Assembly: GCA_015478945.1 (NCBI GenBank)
Contig: JABUQX010113308.1
Location: forward strand, 22,501-49,820
DNA from: Trachelipus rathkii
Taxonomy: Eukaryota > Arthropoda > Malacostraca > Isopoda > Trachelipodidae
DNA: 27,320 nucleotides
Direction: 5' to 3'
Position 1 is the first letter of the stretch, and each line of letters starts with the position of its first letter. Below, piece after piece: positions 11,003-21,429 of the stretch. The translations under genes were made by a program, and so were the position numbers. The notes under the pieces were generated by a model. It was given only the letters and a program-made list of their open reading frames with translations. It was not told the origin of the DNA and did not search any database.

Positions 11003-11125
11003 TTTGACGCCTCAAGCGTCAAAAACGCTTCAAATCCCGTAAAACACGGGAACTTGCGGTAAACGCGCTAAATTGTGGCGAAAGCTGGTTCGAAGCCTCA
11101 GATTTTGGGATCAAAGATCCCAAAA
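11003..11125. repeat. three short perfect palindromes in a row
   Basis: Hairpin 1 at 11003-11023 has arms TTTGACGC and GCGTCAAA. Hairpin 2 at 11035-11051 has arms TCCCGT and ACGGGA. Hairpin 3 at 11103-11125 has arms TTTTGGGATC and GATCCCAAAA with loop AAA. The segment is GC-richer than its surroundings and has no ORF. Hairpin 1 matches hairpins in the repeat copies at 14797-18492. Confidence 0.7.
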
Positions 11126-11242
11126 TTGGACTCAACGGGAAAATATATACATCCTGGTTAGATCAAAAATCGATATCGACCGAAATCTCATGGGTAACAG
11201 ATCTGTCACACAGTGATAGTAGTAAGGCGACAAAACTGTCAC

Positions 11243-11243
11243 A

Positions 11244-11339
<96 letters not shown>

Positions 11340-11340
11340 C
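11243..11340 (+). repeat. (TATC)n tetranucleotide microsatellite
   Basis: About 24 uninterrupted ATCT units, then a switch to TA/TTA repeat. Confidence 0.98.
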
Positions 11341-11824
<484 letters not shown>

Positions 11825-11826
11825 AG

Positions 11827-12077
11827 AATTGGAAGCGAAAAGCGAAGAAGCTTGAGGTGAAGGATGATAAATTAAAGCCATCCGGAAATTCAATGATTAG
11901 CACCGGCAAACGCGAAAAGCACAGCCATTCTAATGCAAATAAAACTAGTCAGAGTAATAAAGGAAAAGGCCAATCTACCCATGGAAATAAAGGTGGGAAC
12001 AAAGCGCAAAACAAACCGCCTCCAGTTTCTCAAACTTCTACCATTACAGCTCAGAAATCTACTTACCAGACGCCCAA
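11827..12077 (+). CDS. candidate internal exon, Lys/Ser/Asn-rich protein of unknown function
   Basis: One frame is open from the upstream (TA)n through 12078 and reads [20 protein letters not shown], then Ser/His/Asn/Lys-rich text, and ends near QKSTYQTP. The exon would end at 12077, because AA|GTGAGTATCT is a consensus 5' splice site; the frame would otherwise stop three bases on, at TGA 12079-12081. A possible acceptor is the AG at 11825-11826 (ATAATAAG), though it has (TA)n instead of a polypyrimidine tract. Base composition is far more balanced than the neighbours, and there is no microsatellite inside. The product would be basic, low-complexity and probably disordered; I do not recognise the family. 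It may instead be a pseudogene, or an exon whose partners lie outside the window. Confidence 0.5.
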
Positions 12078-13085
12078 GTGAGTATCTACTTCTAATTTTT
12101 CTAATATGTTTTTTTTTTTATTAGTAGGGTAGTAGATCATATATTTTCATTACCAGTAAATTTAACCCTTATAGCCTGGTTATATGAATTCGTCCAGTTT
12201 TGAAATTGTCGGTTTTTAGGTAGGTTATCTTATCCTAATATGCATACGATAATTTCAAACGCTGTATTATTTCAATGAGTTATCGTACAAAGGTACAATA
12301 GTTGCATTTTGGTGGTGCATGTACTTTTGTTCGATATGGTGCTTAAAATTTGTTGTACATTTAATATGGTTTTACAGCTTTAACTCATGTTTTACTGCTT
12401 TAACTCATGTTTTACTGCCTTTACGGACTTCTCTCGAGCCTATTAGGCTGAGTCGGTATTCAAACTTTCTCCGCCCTAACCACGAAAAAGTACTGATAGA
12501 TTATATATTTATTAACGTCTGCCATATCTTGATCTCTTACTATTCGGAACATAATTGATAAAAACGGTCAAATAAATATAAGTACAACATTATAAAAAGG
12601 TTATTCAATTAATCCGTTATTTTATTTCTTTCGTTTATTTTATTAAAGGTTATACTACTGGGTTTTAATCTTTCTTATTTGTTATTTTTTATAATATATA
12701 TGTTATTATTTTATTTTTATATATTATTTTATTTTCTGGTATATTAAAAATATTTTTATGGTCATCCTATTTTGATATAGTGGATTTCTCATACGGACCT
12801 ATTGTGTTGTCTGGTATTATTTTTAAATATAGCCGATCGTATCTCACAGGGCTTAGATTGTAATTTTGTTATATTCAAGAATTTTCCTGAAGAAAGTTAA
12901 TTTAAGCGGACTAGAGTTTGGAAGAATTTTTTTAGAAATTTGGAAAACATGTTTTTCAAAAATTAAATTTAAGATATTACAATTATTACAAATATAGGTT
13001 TTCAAAGTAGCAATAACAATAACTAAATAAAATAATATAAAATAATTATAAGCCACAATAATAATTAATAATAATTTCAATATAT
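12078..13085. other. gene-free AT-rich stretch (intron if the exon at 11827 is real)
   Basis: I see no convincing gene. A 21-base tandem (TTTTACTGCTTTAACTCATG and variants) occurs about 2.5 times at 12371-12420. The ORF at 12319-12558 and the minus-strand ORF at 12853-13080 show no recognisable motif. Confidence 0.55.
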
Positions 13086-13097
13086 ATATTACATAAT

Positions 13098-13204
13098 CCT
13101 ATAGGACTTTCGTACAAGCAAATTTCATTTTTTCTCATTAAATAACTTTCCGAACGAGGTATTTTGACACTTAGAAATATGTAATAGTGCGAAGCTTTAA
13201 AAAT
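13098..13204 (+). repeat. 100-bp interspersed repeat, copy 1
   Basis: Shares the order TTTCGT(G/A)CAAGCA...TTTCATTTTTTCT...TAGAA(A/T)...ATAGTGCGAAGCTTTAAAAA with the copy at 13276-13374, and in inverse orientation with 13861-13963. Non-coding. Confidence 0.75.
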
Positions 13205-13275
13205 AATAATAATATAATAATAATATAATACATATATATAATAATAATAATAATGGAATAAAATAATAACAATGC

Positions 13276-13374
13276 CCTTCGGGATTTCGTGCAAGCATTT
13301 CATTTTTTCTTTAAAACACTCCCATTCTCCTTCTACCTTAGAATAAATGTAGAATAGTGCGAAGCTTTAAAAAC
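13276..13374 (+). repeat. 100-bp interspersed repeat, copy 2
   Basis: Direct copy of 13098-13204, separated from it by a (AAT)n/(TA)n stretch. The last 18 bases, AATAGTGCGAAGCTTTAA, are identical in copies 1 and 2. Confidence 0.75.
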
Positions 13375-13434
13375 AGTTATAACGTGTTCTTTTTAGTTGA
13401 GTAGTTTAAATATTATTTTTTTTTCCGATGATAT

Positions 13435-13562
13435 TTTGTAAGCTTTTATTTATTTATTTATTATTTATTTATTATTTTATTATATTATTATTATATTATT
13501 ATTATTATTATTATTATTTTATTATCATCATTTAGGCTCTACATCATCATCATCATCATCAC
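13435..13562. repeat. (TTTA)n, (TTA)n and (CAT)n microsatellites
   Basis: TTTA units from about 13445, TTA units at 13480-13525, and CAT units at 13542-13561. Confidence 0.93.
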
Positions 13563-13860
13563 TTATCTTCTTTCCCCAAATTTAATATGCAATTTGATTT
13601 TTTCTAAGTTTTTTTATTTATTATCAATTATTATTAATTTTGGGAGTTTTTTTTTTTAAATTCACCCGGCCACTCGAGCGTAGGCAGAGGCCGAAAGGAG
13701 AGACAGGGGGATGATATAAGAGGTGAGGCTAAAGCCCCAACCCGTAGATTATATATATATATACTATATATATATATAATATATATATATTATATGATTA
13801 TTATATATATATATATATATTATACCTATATATAAATAAATAAGAACTTTTTAAGCCTTT
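13563..13860. other. mixed gene-free stretch
   Basis: T-rich sequence, then a short GC-richer piece at 13663-13747 (CCCGGCCACTCGAGCGTAGG ... GGCTAAAGCCCCAACCCG), unrecognised, then (TA)n from 13749 to about 13833. No ORF. Confidence 0.5.
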
Positions 13861-13963
13861 TTTTAAAGCTTCACAATATTTAAATTTATTTCTAAGTAAA
13901 ATAACTCTTCCGAATTTGTTTAATTCATAGAAAAAGTGAAATGCTTGCACGAAACCCCTAAGG
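13861..13963 (-). repeat. 100-bp interspersed repeat, copy 3, inverted
   Basis: Its reverse complement reads CCTTAGGGGTTTCGTGCAAG, then CATTTCACTTTTTCT, and ends TGTGAAGCTTTAAAA, which matches copies 1 and 2. With copy 2 it forms an inverted pair about 490 bases apart. Confidence 0.7.
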
Positions 13964-14001
13964 TCCGAAGCTCCTAATTTTTTAAAACATTATCGTTCAA
14001 T

Positions 14002-14028
14002 ACTCTCTCTCTCTCTCTCTCTACTCTC

Positions 14029-14062
<34 letters not shown>

Positions 14063-14190
14063 ATCTCTTCTTTCTCTCTCTCTTCTCTCACTCTCCCTCT
14101 CTCCTCCTCTCTCTCTCTTCTCTCGCTCTCTCTTTCCTCCCTCCTCTCTCTCTTTCTTCTCTCTCTCTCTCTCTCTCTCCTTTTTTACCC
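14002..14190 (+). repeat. (CT)n microsatellite
   Basis: Long CT/TCTC tract with TTT and CCT interruptions. On the minus strand it reads as an Arg/Glu-repeat ORF that is not a gene. Confidence 0.97.
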
Positions 14191-14648
14191 CATTTTCTTT
14201 TTCTTTTTTTTCATTCATCCATTTACTAAACCAAATCAAATGTGCTAATAAATGTTGTTAAATTTATCGATTGTTTGTAACAAATTTGTACCTTTGGTTA
14301 ATCTACCTTTAATACTTCATGAAGTAATAATGATTCTCTAGAGAAAAAGCTAGAAGGTAACTTGCCTCTAGTTTTGATCTAGCAATGCTAAATTACATTG
14401 CAATGCAATAATAAGTTTGTCTTATTTCTTATAATTAGGAAGGATGAAATTGGTCGTTGGGAAAGTGGGTTATCACTATCATTAAATAAACTATTTATGG
14501 TTCATTAAATAGGTTCCTAATTAATTAGCTTATGTTTATTGAGAATAAAATAATGTTGCGAAATGCTTAATTTTTTTCTCTTGGGGATGAGAAATCAAAA
14601 AATGTTACTTATTTTCCTGTAGCTGTTAATTGCTTCGGTGAGGGCTGC
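14191..14648. other. gene-free AT-rich unique stretch
   Basis: No gene seen. Contains small perfect palindromes TACTTCATGAAGTA (about 14314) and TTCTCTAGAGAA (about 14334). Confidence 0.5.
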
Positions 14649-14796
14649 ATATATATATATATATATAGGTATATATATATAGTATATATATATAATCACA
14701 GTATTATATAAATATATTACGTATATTATGTATATATTATAATAATATATATTTATATATATATTACTATATATATATATTATATTATATATATAT
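14649..14796. repeat. (TA)n field
   Basis: TA dinucleotides with GTA and TTA interruptions, bordering the repeat element at 14797. Confidence 0.95.
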
Positions 14797-15480
14797 AGTG
14801 CGCGCTACAGCAGGGAAAACTGACAGATGCCAAATTTATCGATAAAATCTGCCAACCCTAGTCATATTTAAGGTACTTCTCAGAGTTTTTGTACTATTTT
14901 AGCATTTTGGGGGGTATTTTGTCAAAGCGCCGGCGAACACGCTAGCGCGGAAAAAGCTGCAGCAGGCATGTCAGCAGCTGACTTGGGAAATTTCTTGAGT
15001 TAATTTTGGGATTTTTTCCAATTTGACCATGAACACGTCATTATGCAAAGAACCCGTTTTAGGATCGAGGACCAGGATTTTGGATCTTCAGATATGCAGG
15101 GAAAAGTCAAGTCACGTTGGCAGTTGACTTGGAATTTCCCTAACTTTGATAGATTTTGACACTTTCATTGTCAAAAGTATAGGTTTCCAAGGGTGTCCGA
15201 GACCGTTTTTGAGGATCTGGAAGATGTGTGATCAAGAGGTCTTTTGAAGCCCGAGCTCATGCGCCTTAGCACCCCAAAGGAGTTTTTTTTTTTTTGTTCC
15301 TTGAGAGGTTTCAAATGATGGATAACCATTTACGCCCCAAATCGGACGTTTAAAGTCGTTTTTTCTGAGAGATCGGAGACTATTTTCGAAGACCTAATTT
15401 AGGGGACTTAGACAGAACGTAAGTACCTCTCAAATTTGTTACCCCTCTTCTGATGGCGTCATCGCGGCGGAGCCGAGGTT
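14797..15480 (-). repeat. non-coding repeat family 'A/B/C', copy A
   Basis: Its outer end, GCTACAGCAGGGAAAACTGA at 14803-14822, corresponds to the reverse complement of the outer end of copy C near 18485. Shared landmarks are AACTGACA.GATGCCA, GGAAAAAGCTGCAG, GATATGCAGGGAAAAG and a TTTGACAC...GTCAAA hairpin (15155-15175), all in the same order. Copy B matches the inner part more closely. 15215-15480 continues with T-rich, GC-moderate sequence that seems specific to this copy. No ORF. Strand is set so that B and C are plus. Confidence 0.7.
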
Positions 15481-15592
15481 TCTTAAATTAAAGTTAGTTT
15501 TGGCTTTAGGCTGAGGAAGGAAAATTGAAAATAAAGTAATTATATTCAACACATATATATACACACGCACACACACAACTATTTTATACTGC

Positions 15593-15623
<31 letters not shown>

Positions 15624-15753
15624 GAATATAATAATAGAATATATTATAGGTATATATATATATTTATATATATATATATATATATATACTATTATATATA
15701 TATATATAGTATATGATATATATTATATATATAATATATATATATATATATAA

Positions 15754-15789
<36 letters not shown>
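15481..15789. repeat. short unique piece then (TA)n field
   Basis: 15481-15590 is AT-rich with a CACACGCACACACACA run at about 15563. 15593-15789 is TA dinucleotide with TAGAATATAATAATAG interruptions. Confidence 0.9.
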
Positions 15790-15791
<2 letters not shown>

Positions 15792-16345
15792 TACACTCTC
15801 CGGAGGGGTTGTAAGGAGCCTCCAAAAATATGATTTTTAATAAAGGAAACCTTAAATATAATTTAGGGAAATATAATCAGCAAACAGGGGTTGGAGAAGG
15901 ATACAGAGTCGGAAGAAAGAAGTGAAGCATGACTCGGCCTTGATGAGCCGGACGCGGTGCCGGAAGACGCAATCTGGAATAAACATTTAGTATGGACAAG
16001 TTGAGGTTGTCAAATCTATATGTTGTACGGAGTTGTAGCTTTCCTTGATTTTATAGGTGAAAACCCCCTAGAGGCGTGTTTCAAAGTATCCCCCCCGGAA
16101 GGGGATCCCAGAAGAAAGAAAGAAGAAAAATGGAAAAACGCTCAGAGTGCTTAACAGAGGAAGATAGAGGAAGGGGAAAAGGATGATTTCAGAGGAAAGT
16201 TGGTAAAGCCCAACATGAGGTGGAGGCCGAACCTCAGAAAATGGGGTTTTTACCTAAAATTAGGAATTTTGGATTGGGAAATTCAGGCTAATAATGGCAT
16301 AATTACTCAAGTTTACCCTGATAGTAAACCATAACAAACCACCTT
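15790..16345. other. non-coding segment with CCCC/GGGG hairpin
   Basis: No gene recognised. ATCCCCCCCCGGAAGGGGAT at about 16088-16106 can fold into a hairpin. The order GCGGTGCCG, hairpin, purine-rich AGAAGAAAG resembles 8140-8350. 16223-16300 contains GAGGTGGAGGCCGAACCTCA, a small dyad (GAGGT...ACCTC). Confidence 0.45.
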
Positions 16346-16405
16346 AAGATATATATATATAATATAGTATATATATATAGTATATATAATCATATATATA
16401 TATAC

Positions 16406-16453
<48 letters not shown>

Positions 16454-16470
16454 TATATATATATATATAT
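16346..16470. repeat. (TA)n field
   Basis: TA dinucleotide with GTA phase shifts. Confidence 0.95.
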
Positions 16471-16963
16471 GGCCTTATCCTAACTTTCTTCTATATTTTT
16501 GTTCATCTTACACTAACCAAACCTAACTTAACTCAGCACACTACCTTAACACACACAAACACACACATTATATATCTTATTAATTATAGCACTTTCTTAC
16601 CTACCACTCTCTTTATTTCTACCCAGCTTTTTTAATACATTGTTCTAGCTGAGGGTCTATCCCAGACCTACGCACAACCAAACAGTACCTATCTTTAACA
16701 CATATACGCCTATTAATTATAACCAACTACTTACTTATTCTTCTCTCGTCTATACACACTATCTAACCTAACATAACTAGCTTATCTTTACCTTCCTATT
16801 ACTATTATTTTTATTTATTTATTCATGATTATGATTATTTTATTATTATTATTATATTATTATTATCTATTAGTTATTATTTATTATTATTATTAATTAT
16901 TGATTATTATTATTATTATTACCTTATTATTATATTATTATGTATTTATTATTAATAATAAAA
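16471..16963 (+). repeat. leader of repeat copy B, with (TTA)n
   Basis: 16471-16800 shares ordered blocks with 17385-17845: CCTAACTTAACTCAGCA / CCTAACCTTTAACTCAGCA, ACCTACC, CCAGCTT, ATACATTGTT, GGG.TAT.CCAGACCTACG and CACTATCTA. A (TTA)n tract (16801-16960) separates it from the hairpin-bearing part. No ORF. Confidence 0.65.
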
Positions 16964-17172
16964 ATGTCCTGGTCCGAATTCAGTCAAAAGGTCCACCAAA
17001 TCCTCCAAATGGTCTTCCAAACCTCAAAAATGCGGTTTCAGCGACTTTGGAATCCTATACTTTGACACATCAAGTGTCAAAATCTAACCGAGTGAGGGGA
17101 AATGCAAGTCAATTGTCGACATGACCTTGGCTTTTCCCTCATATCTGAAGATCTGATTATCCTGATTGTTTC
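16964..17172 (+). repeat. non-coding repeat family, copy B (partial)
   Basis: Contains TTTGACACATCAAGTGTCAA (hairpin 17061-17081), flanked by GGAATCCTATAC and AAATCTAACCGAG, then GACATGACCTTGGCTTTTCC and ATATCTGAAGATCTGA. The reverse complement matches copy A at about 15075-15225 well. It ends at (TA)n before reaching the outer terminus. Confidence 0.75.
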
Positions 17173-17384
17173 CAATATATATATACTCAGTAATATACTA
17201 TATATAGTATATATATATATATATATACTATATATATATTTATAGTATACAAATTATATAGTAGTATTATATATATATATATAGTATATATACATTATAT
17301 ATATAATATATTATATATATATATATGATATATATATAATATATATATATATATACTATATCAGTATATATAAGCATATACAAA
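17173..17384. repeat. (TA)n field
   Basis: TA with GTA and TTA phase shifts. Confidence 0.95.
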
Positions 17385-18049
17385 TCTTGTTGTAATGATA
17401 GTTTGGCAATCTATCTCATCTTTTTATCATTTTCCGCTTCTTATAAACCAAAACCTAACCTTTAACTCAGCAATACCTACCCTAACACATTATATATATA
17501 TATATATGCATATATAGGTTTATAATTTATATGATATATATATAAGTACGTATATATAATATTATATACATATATTATATACTATATATATATATATATA
17601 GTATATTATATGATTATATATATATAATATCATTAAATTAAGCACCCTCCATACTGCAATCTTATCTTTCCTTTTTCCAGCTTCCTTATACATTGTTTAA
17701 ATAGGGGTATCCAGACCTACGACGAGAAAAAACAGTCTATTTTACAGGTATAGCATTTTAATTATGCGACTCTTTCCTTTATCATGCTCTTGGTTTATGC
17801 ACTATCTAGCTTAACCTTTCTAGCTCCTCATTTAACCTTGTTATTCTTTTTTCATCTTTTTTCCTCTTTTTCTTTAATTCTTTTCTTTTTAATTTTGCTT
17901 TTTCTTTTTCCTTTTTCTTTTTCTTTTCTTTTTCTGTCAATTTCTTCTTTTTCTTTTTCTATTTCTTTCCTTTATGTTTTTATTATTTTTCTTATTTTTT
18001 TACTTCTTATTTTTGGTAATTTTTATTTTTATGTGCTTTGAAGTGCTAA
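17385..18049 (+). repeat. leader of repeat copy C, split by (TA)n, with a polypyrimidine tract
   Basis: Shares ordered blocks with 16471-16800, interrupted by (TA)n at 17490-17630. 17820-18030 is a T/C-rich tract (TTTTTC-type units), standing where copy B has (TTA)n. The plus-strand ORF over it is Leu/Phe/Ser-rich only because of composition. Confidence 0.6.
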
Positions 18050-18492
18050 CACACGCCGATGAGTTCAGAGTCAAATCCTCCGTTAAAATGGTCGCAGCGA
18101 CCTTGGAACCTTATAACTTTGACACCACAAGTGTCAAAATCTGACGAAATGAAGAGTGTGTCTTGAGAAAAATTTTTTCCCCCAAAAGGTCTTTCCAACT
18201 GCCGACCATGACTGCTTTTTCCTGCATATCTTGAAGACTCTGAATTTCCTGTTCTGATCCCTAATGGTGCTTTTTTGTCACTGATGTGTGCATGCTACAA
18301 CTGGAAAAAAAACTTGCCCTGCAGCTTTTTCCTGCTACTTCTCGCCATTTTAAGAAACAAGCGCAACAGTACTAAAAGCCAGCCCAAAATCAATTCCTAA
18401 AAAGTACCATAATATGACAAAATGTGGCCAAGATTTATCGAAAATCTGGCATCGTGTCAGTTCTTCCTCGCTGGTGAGACGCTATACTACTA
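18050..18492 (+). repeat. non-coding repeat family, copy C
   Basis: Carries GGTCGCAGCGACC (18090-18102), the hairpin TTTGACACCACAAGTGTCAA (18118-18138), GACCATGACTGCTTTTTCCTG, CTGCAGCTTTTTCC and the outer end ATCTGGCATCGTGTCAGTTC. It matches copy A in reverse complement along its length but is visibly more diverged than B. Its outer end meets (TA)n. Confidence 0.7.
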
Positions 18493-18797
18493 TATATATA
18501 TATATATATTCATAATTTATCATATTAATAAATAATAAATAATTTTATATTATTAGTTATATTAAAATATATATATTATAATATATATAATATATATATA
18601 TTTATATTATAATATATATAATATATATATTATATATCATATAATTGTAATATATTATATATATATAGTATATATATAGTATATATATTATATATTATAT
18701 ACTTATATTAATATATATATATTATTGTATATATATAGTATATTATATATATTATATAGTATATATATATATATATGATATATATATATATATATTC
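18493..18797. repeat. (TA)n field
   Basis: TA with TTA, GTA and TCATATAA interruptions. No coding sequence. Confidence 0.95.
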
Positions 18798-18968
18798 TTC
18801 ATTAATTGAATCTATTGAAACTTGAACGAGCACCATTAAGACAATTATTACATAACAAAATGAAGAAAAAAAAATCAACTATAAATTCACTAATTGCGGT
18901 AATATTTCCCATATTCCTTAAAAGCACTGATAAAACTAGATTATTTTAATTTGATTCTAATCTGTAAT

Positions 18969-19005
18969 TAATTTGTCTTTTATGTTTCAGGCACCTTAAT
19001 TTCTG
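18969..19005 (+). promoter_or_regulatory. candidate 3' splice site and tiny terminal exon
   Basis: TTTGTCTTTTATGTTTCAG, ending at 18990, is a consensus acceptor, with a branch-point-like TCTAAT about 30 bases upstream. If joined in phase to the donor at 12077, the reading gains a Lys and then HLNF before a TGA at 19003-19005. That would be a 6.9-kb intron and a very short last exon. The phase fit may be chance. Confidence 0.25.
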
Positions 19006-19009
19006 AATA

Positions 19010-19041
19010 TGATAATATATATTATGCTCGTAACTATAGTA

Positions 19042-19081
<40 letters not shown>

Positions 19082-19190
19082 ATATATATAATCATAATAT
19101 AATATATATATATATAATCAATATATATATATATTATATATAATGATATTGTATAAGTAAATAATATATATATATATATATATATTGAAT
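19010..19190. repeat. (TA)n field
   Basis: TA dinucleotide with TAATCATAATA interruptions. Confidence 0.95.
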
Positions 19191-19480
19191 AATGATTAAA
19201 TAAACTGTCCAAAGCAAACAATTGAAATATGTGAACGAATTCCTAACCCTTTGTTTGCGGTTTCAACACAAAGTGAAACATTTTTCTCAGTAAAAGAGCT
19301 GCCATAAATAAGGTCCGTGAAATTCAAACCTTTTATCAATTTGCTTCAATTCGTGTTTGAAGTCGACTTTTCATACGATTCCAAATCCTTTTATCGACGA
19401 ACTGTAACCTCCAATTTATTGGGGAATATTTTATGTGCCCTTCTGCTTTCTTGCGCTCGCACACACCACATACACATTAT
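19191..19480. other. gene-free unique stretch
   Basis: More balanced composition than its flanks but no ORF or known motif. Ends with a CA-rich piece (CTCGCACACACCACATACAC at about 19456). Confidence 0.5.
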
Positions 19481-19659
19481 ATAATACTCGTTCTATTATA
19501 TACTATTTATTATATATACTATATATATAAATATATAATATAATATACTATATAGTATATATAATATTATATTAGTATATGATAATATATATAGTATATA
19601 TTAATATATATTATATATATAATATATATATAACTATATATATATATATATATATTATA

Positions 19660-19700
<41 letters not shown>

Positions 19701-19782
19701 ATATATATATATATATATATAAATATATGTACTATATATATATATACTATATATATATATATATTATATATATATATATAAT
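19481..19782. repeat. (TA)n field
   Basis: TA dinucleotide throughout with frequent single-base phase shifts. Confidence 0.95.
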
Positions 19783-20092
19783 TTCCTGGAACCCATCATC
19801 ACTACAGAAAAGATAAAATTCAATTTTTTTATCCTTTGCAATAATGAAATGAAGACCATTTTTCTTTTTTTAACGCTAATATTGACATTGAACCATATTA
19901 TTATGACCAAATTAATAATAATAAAAAGTTTTCGATCCACAAATAATTTTTTTATCATTTTTTATCTCAAAAAGTTTTTCTGTTAATGCATGACCGATGG
20001 ATGTTGAGGAGAGGCCATTTTATCGAGGGGGGTGGCAGTTCCTTCCCCATTACTCATGTAAATATATTAATGGAGATATGTATGACGGTGTG
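19783..20092. other. gene-free unique stretch upstream of a candidate promoter
   Basis: No coding motif. The minus-strand ORF at 19764-19958 runs into (TA)n and is Lys/Ile-rich by composition. GAGGGGGGTGGCAGTTCC lies at about 20025. Confidence 0.45.
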
Positions 20093-20130
20093 TATATAAG
20101 ACTCCAGGTATTTGAGTACGTTGCAGTGAT
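20093..20130 (+). promoter_or_regulatory. candidate arthropod TATA + initiator core promoter
   Basis: TATATAAG at 20093-20100 is followed 32 bases on by TTGCAGTGA, whose A at 20125 would be the start site; arthropod initiators centre on TCAGT. The spacing is right for a TATA-dependent Pol II promoter. The first downstream ATG (about 20148) is followed at once by a stop, then (TA)n begins near 20157. No gene can be attached, so it may be a relic or a chance match in AT-rich DNA. Confidence 0.35.
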
Positions 20131-20156
20131 AAGTTCAAGTTTCTAATGGTTTGAAT

Positions 20157-20435
20157 ATATATATACAAGTTTTCCTAGATGTAGTTTTGAATATATATAT
20201 AGTATAATAATATATATTATTATCTATAGTATATATATCATATATATAATAGTAATATATATATAATAATAATATCATATATATATATCTATATATATAT
20301 ATATATATAGTATATATTATATATATCGTGAAATATAAATCTTGGCAAGGTATTCGACCTGAACTACCCCGAGTATCTTGTTTCGGTAATTCTATAAAAT
20401 TTTTTCAATTAATCTATATATATATATATAGTTAG

Positions 20436-20476
<41 letters not shown>

Positions 20477-20560
20477 TATACTATTATACTATATATATAT
20501 ATATATATATATATAGTATATATATATATATATATCTATATATATATATATATATATATA
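20157..20560. repeat. (TA)n field with one 100-bp unique insert
   Basis: TA runs at about 20190-20325 and 20413-20560. 20327-20412 is unique (CTTGGCAAGGTATTCGACCT) with no recognised content. Confidence 0.93.
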
Positions 20561-20996
20561 GCACGCGTGTGAGTGCACGCACGCGCTCGCATGAACCAGA
20601 ACATGACTATGAAACTATTTACGATTAATTTTAGAAGTTACACTTCCTCGTAAAGGTTTTGGAATCGTGTATTTTTAAAATTGGAAATTTCAAACACAAA
20701 ATTGAAAACAAAATTGGGATTAAAAATAAAGTGGGATCTCCCCTTGGACCAACTTATGCAAACTTTGGTATCTGAGAGGAATTTTTCCACTTTTTATGTT
20801 TTTTTCCCAAAAAAAAAAATTTTCCCCGAAACAATGAAGAGTTCACCAGAATGCCCATCTTCACTTTTAAATTGTTTGATTTGATTTGTCTTACTAAATG
20901 TGTTATTTTTCTTTTCATGGAGAAGGCCCGATCAGACTCTTTGCTTATCTGTGTTTTTTATTAGACCTTGTTATTTTTACATGATGAAGTGTAATA
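20561..20996. other. gene-free unique stretch
   Basis: Starts with an alternating purine-pyrimidine piece (GCACGCGTGTGAGTGCACGC). The small ORF at 20681-20884 is Lys/Ser/Phe-rich with no domain I recognise. Confidence 0.45.
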
Positions 20997-21074
20997 TATA
21001 TATTATATATATATATATATTATATATTATATATATATATATAATTACGTATATATATATATATATTATATACT

Positions 21075-21107
<33 letters not shown>

Positions 21108-21145
21108 GATAGTATATATATATATTATATATATATTAATATACC
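20997..21145. repeat. (TA)n field
   Basis: TA dinucleotide with TTA and TTACGTA interruptions. Confidence 0.95.
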
Positions 21146-21429
21146 TGCAAATCAATTTATAGTAATAAAGATACCCCTGAGTGTAATTTTCACCATGGCT
21201 GGGATTCGATCCTGGACCTAAGCAGATGAAGCGTGCAAGTGTTTGATCACTAACGCCACGATGAGGCTAAAAGAAGAACCGGGAAATACTTTGGCTGTCC
21301 ACGGCGCGTCAGCCTTCTCGTGCCCCTCCCGCCTCACAAGCTCGGGCGTAGGGTCCAAACAGGGTACCCGCGCATGGTGAATAAGGATACTAGGAACCGG
21401 GGATTAATAAATACATAAAAATTGCAATA
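21146..21429 (-). mobile_element. tRNA-derived SINE, tandem copy 1
   Basis: On the minus strand GTGGCGTTAGTG (complement of 21248-21259) is a good pol III A box. GGATCGAATCC (complement of 21202-21212) is a good B box about 35 bases further. Together they give a tRNA-like head reading from about 21270 downwards. The unit runs from ACCTGCAAATCAATTTATAG to GGGGATTAATAAATACATAA and restarts at 21430. The segment 21270-21400 lies upstream of the tRNA head on this strand and is part of the repeated unit, so the real unit is longer than the tRNA-like part. Confidence 0.75.

Noticed and set aside
12319..12558. 79-aa plus-strand ORF as a second exon
   Set aside because: No splice-site support, includes a 21-bp tandem repeat, and shows no recognisable domain.
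14021..14239. Minus-strand Arg/Glu-repeat ORF resembling an RE/RS-domain protein
   Set aside because: Entirely explained by the (CT)n microsatellite read on the other strand.
17784..18041. Leu/Phe/Ser-rich ORF resembling a membrane protein
   Set aside because: Arises from a T/C-rich simple tract inside repeat copy C; no real motif.
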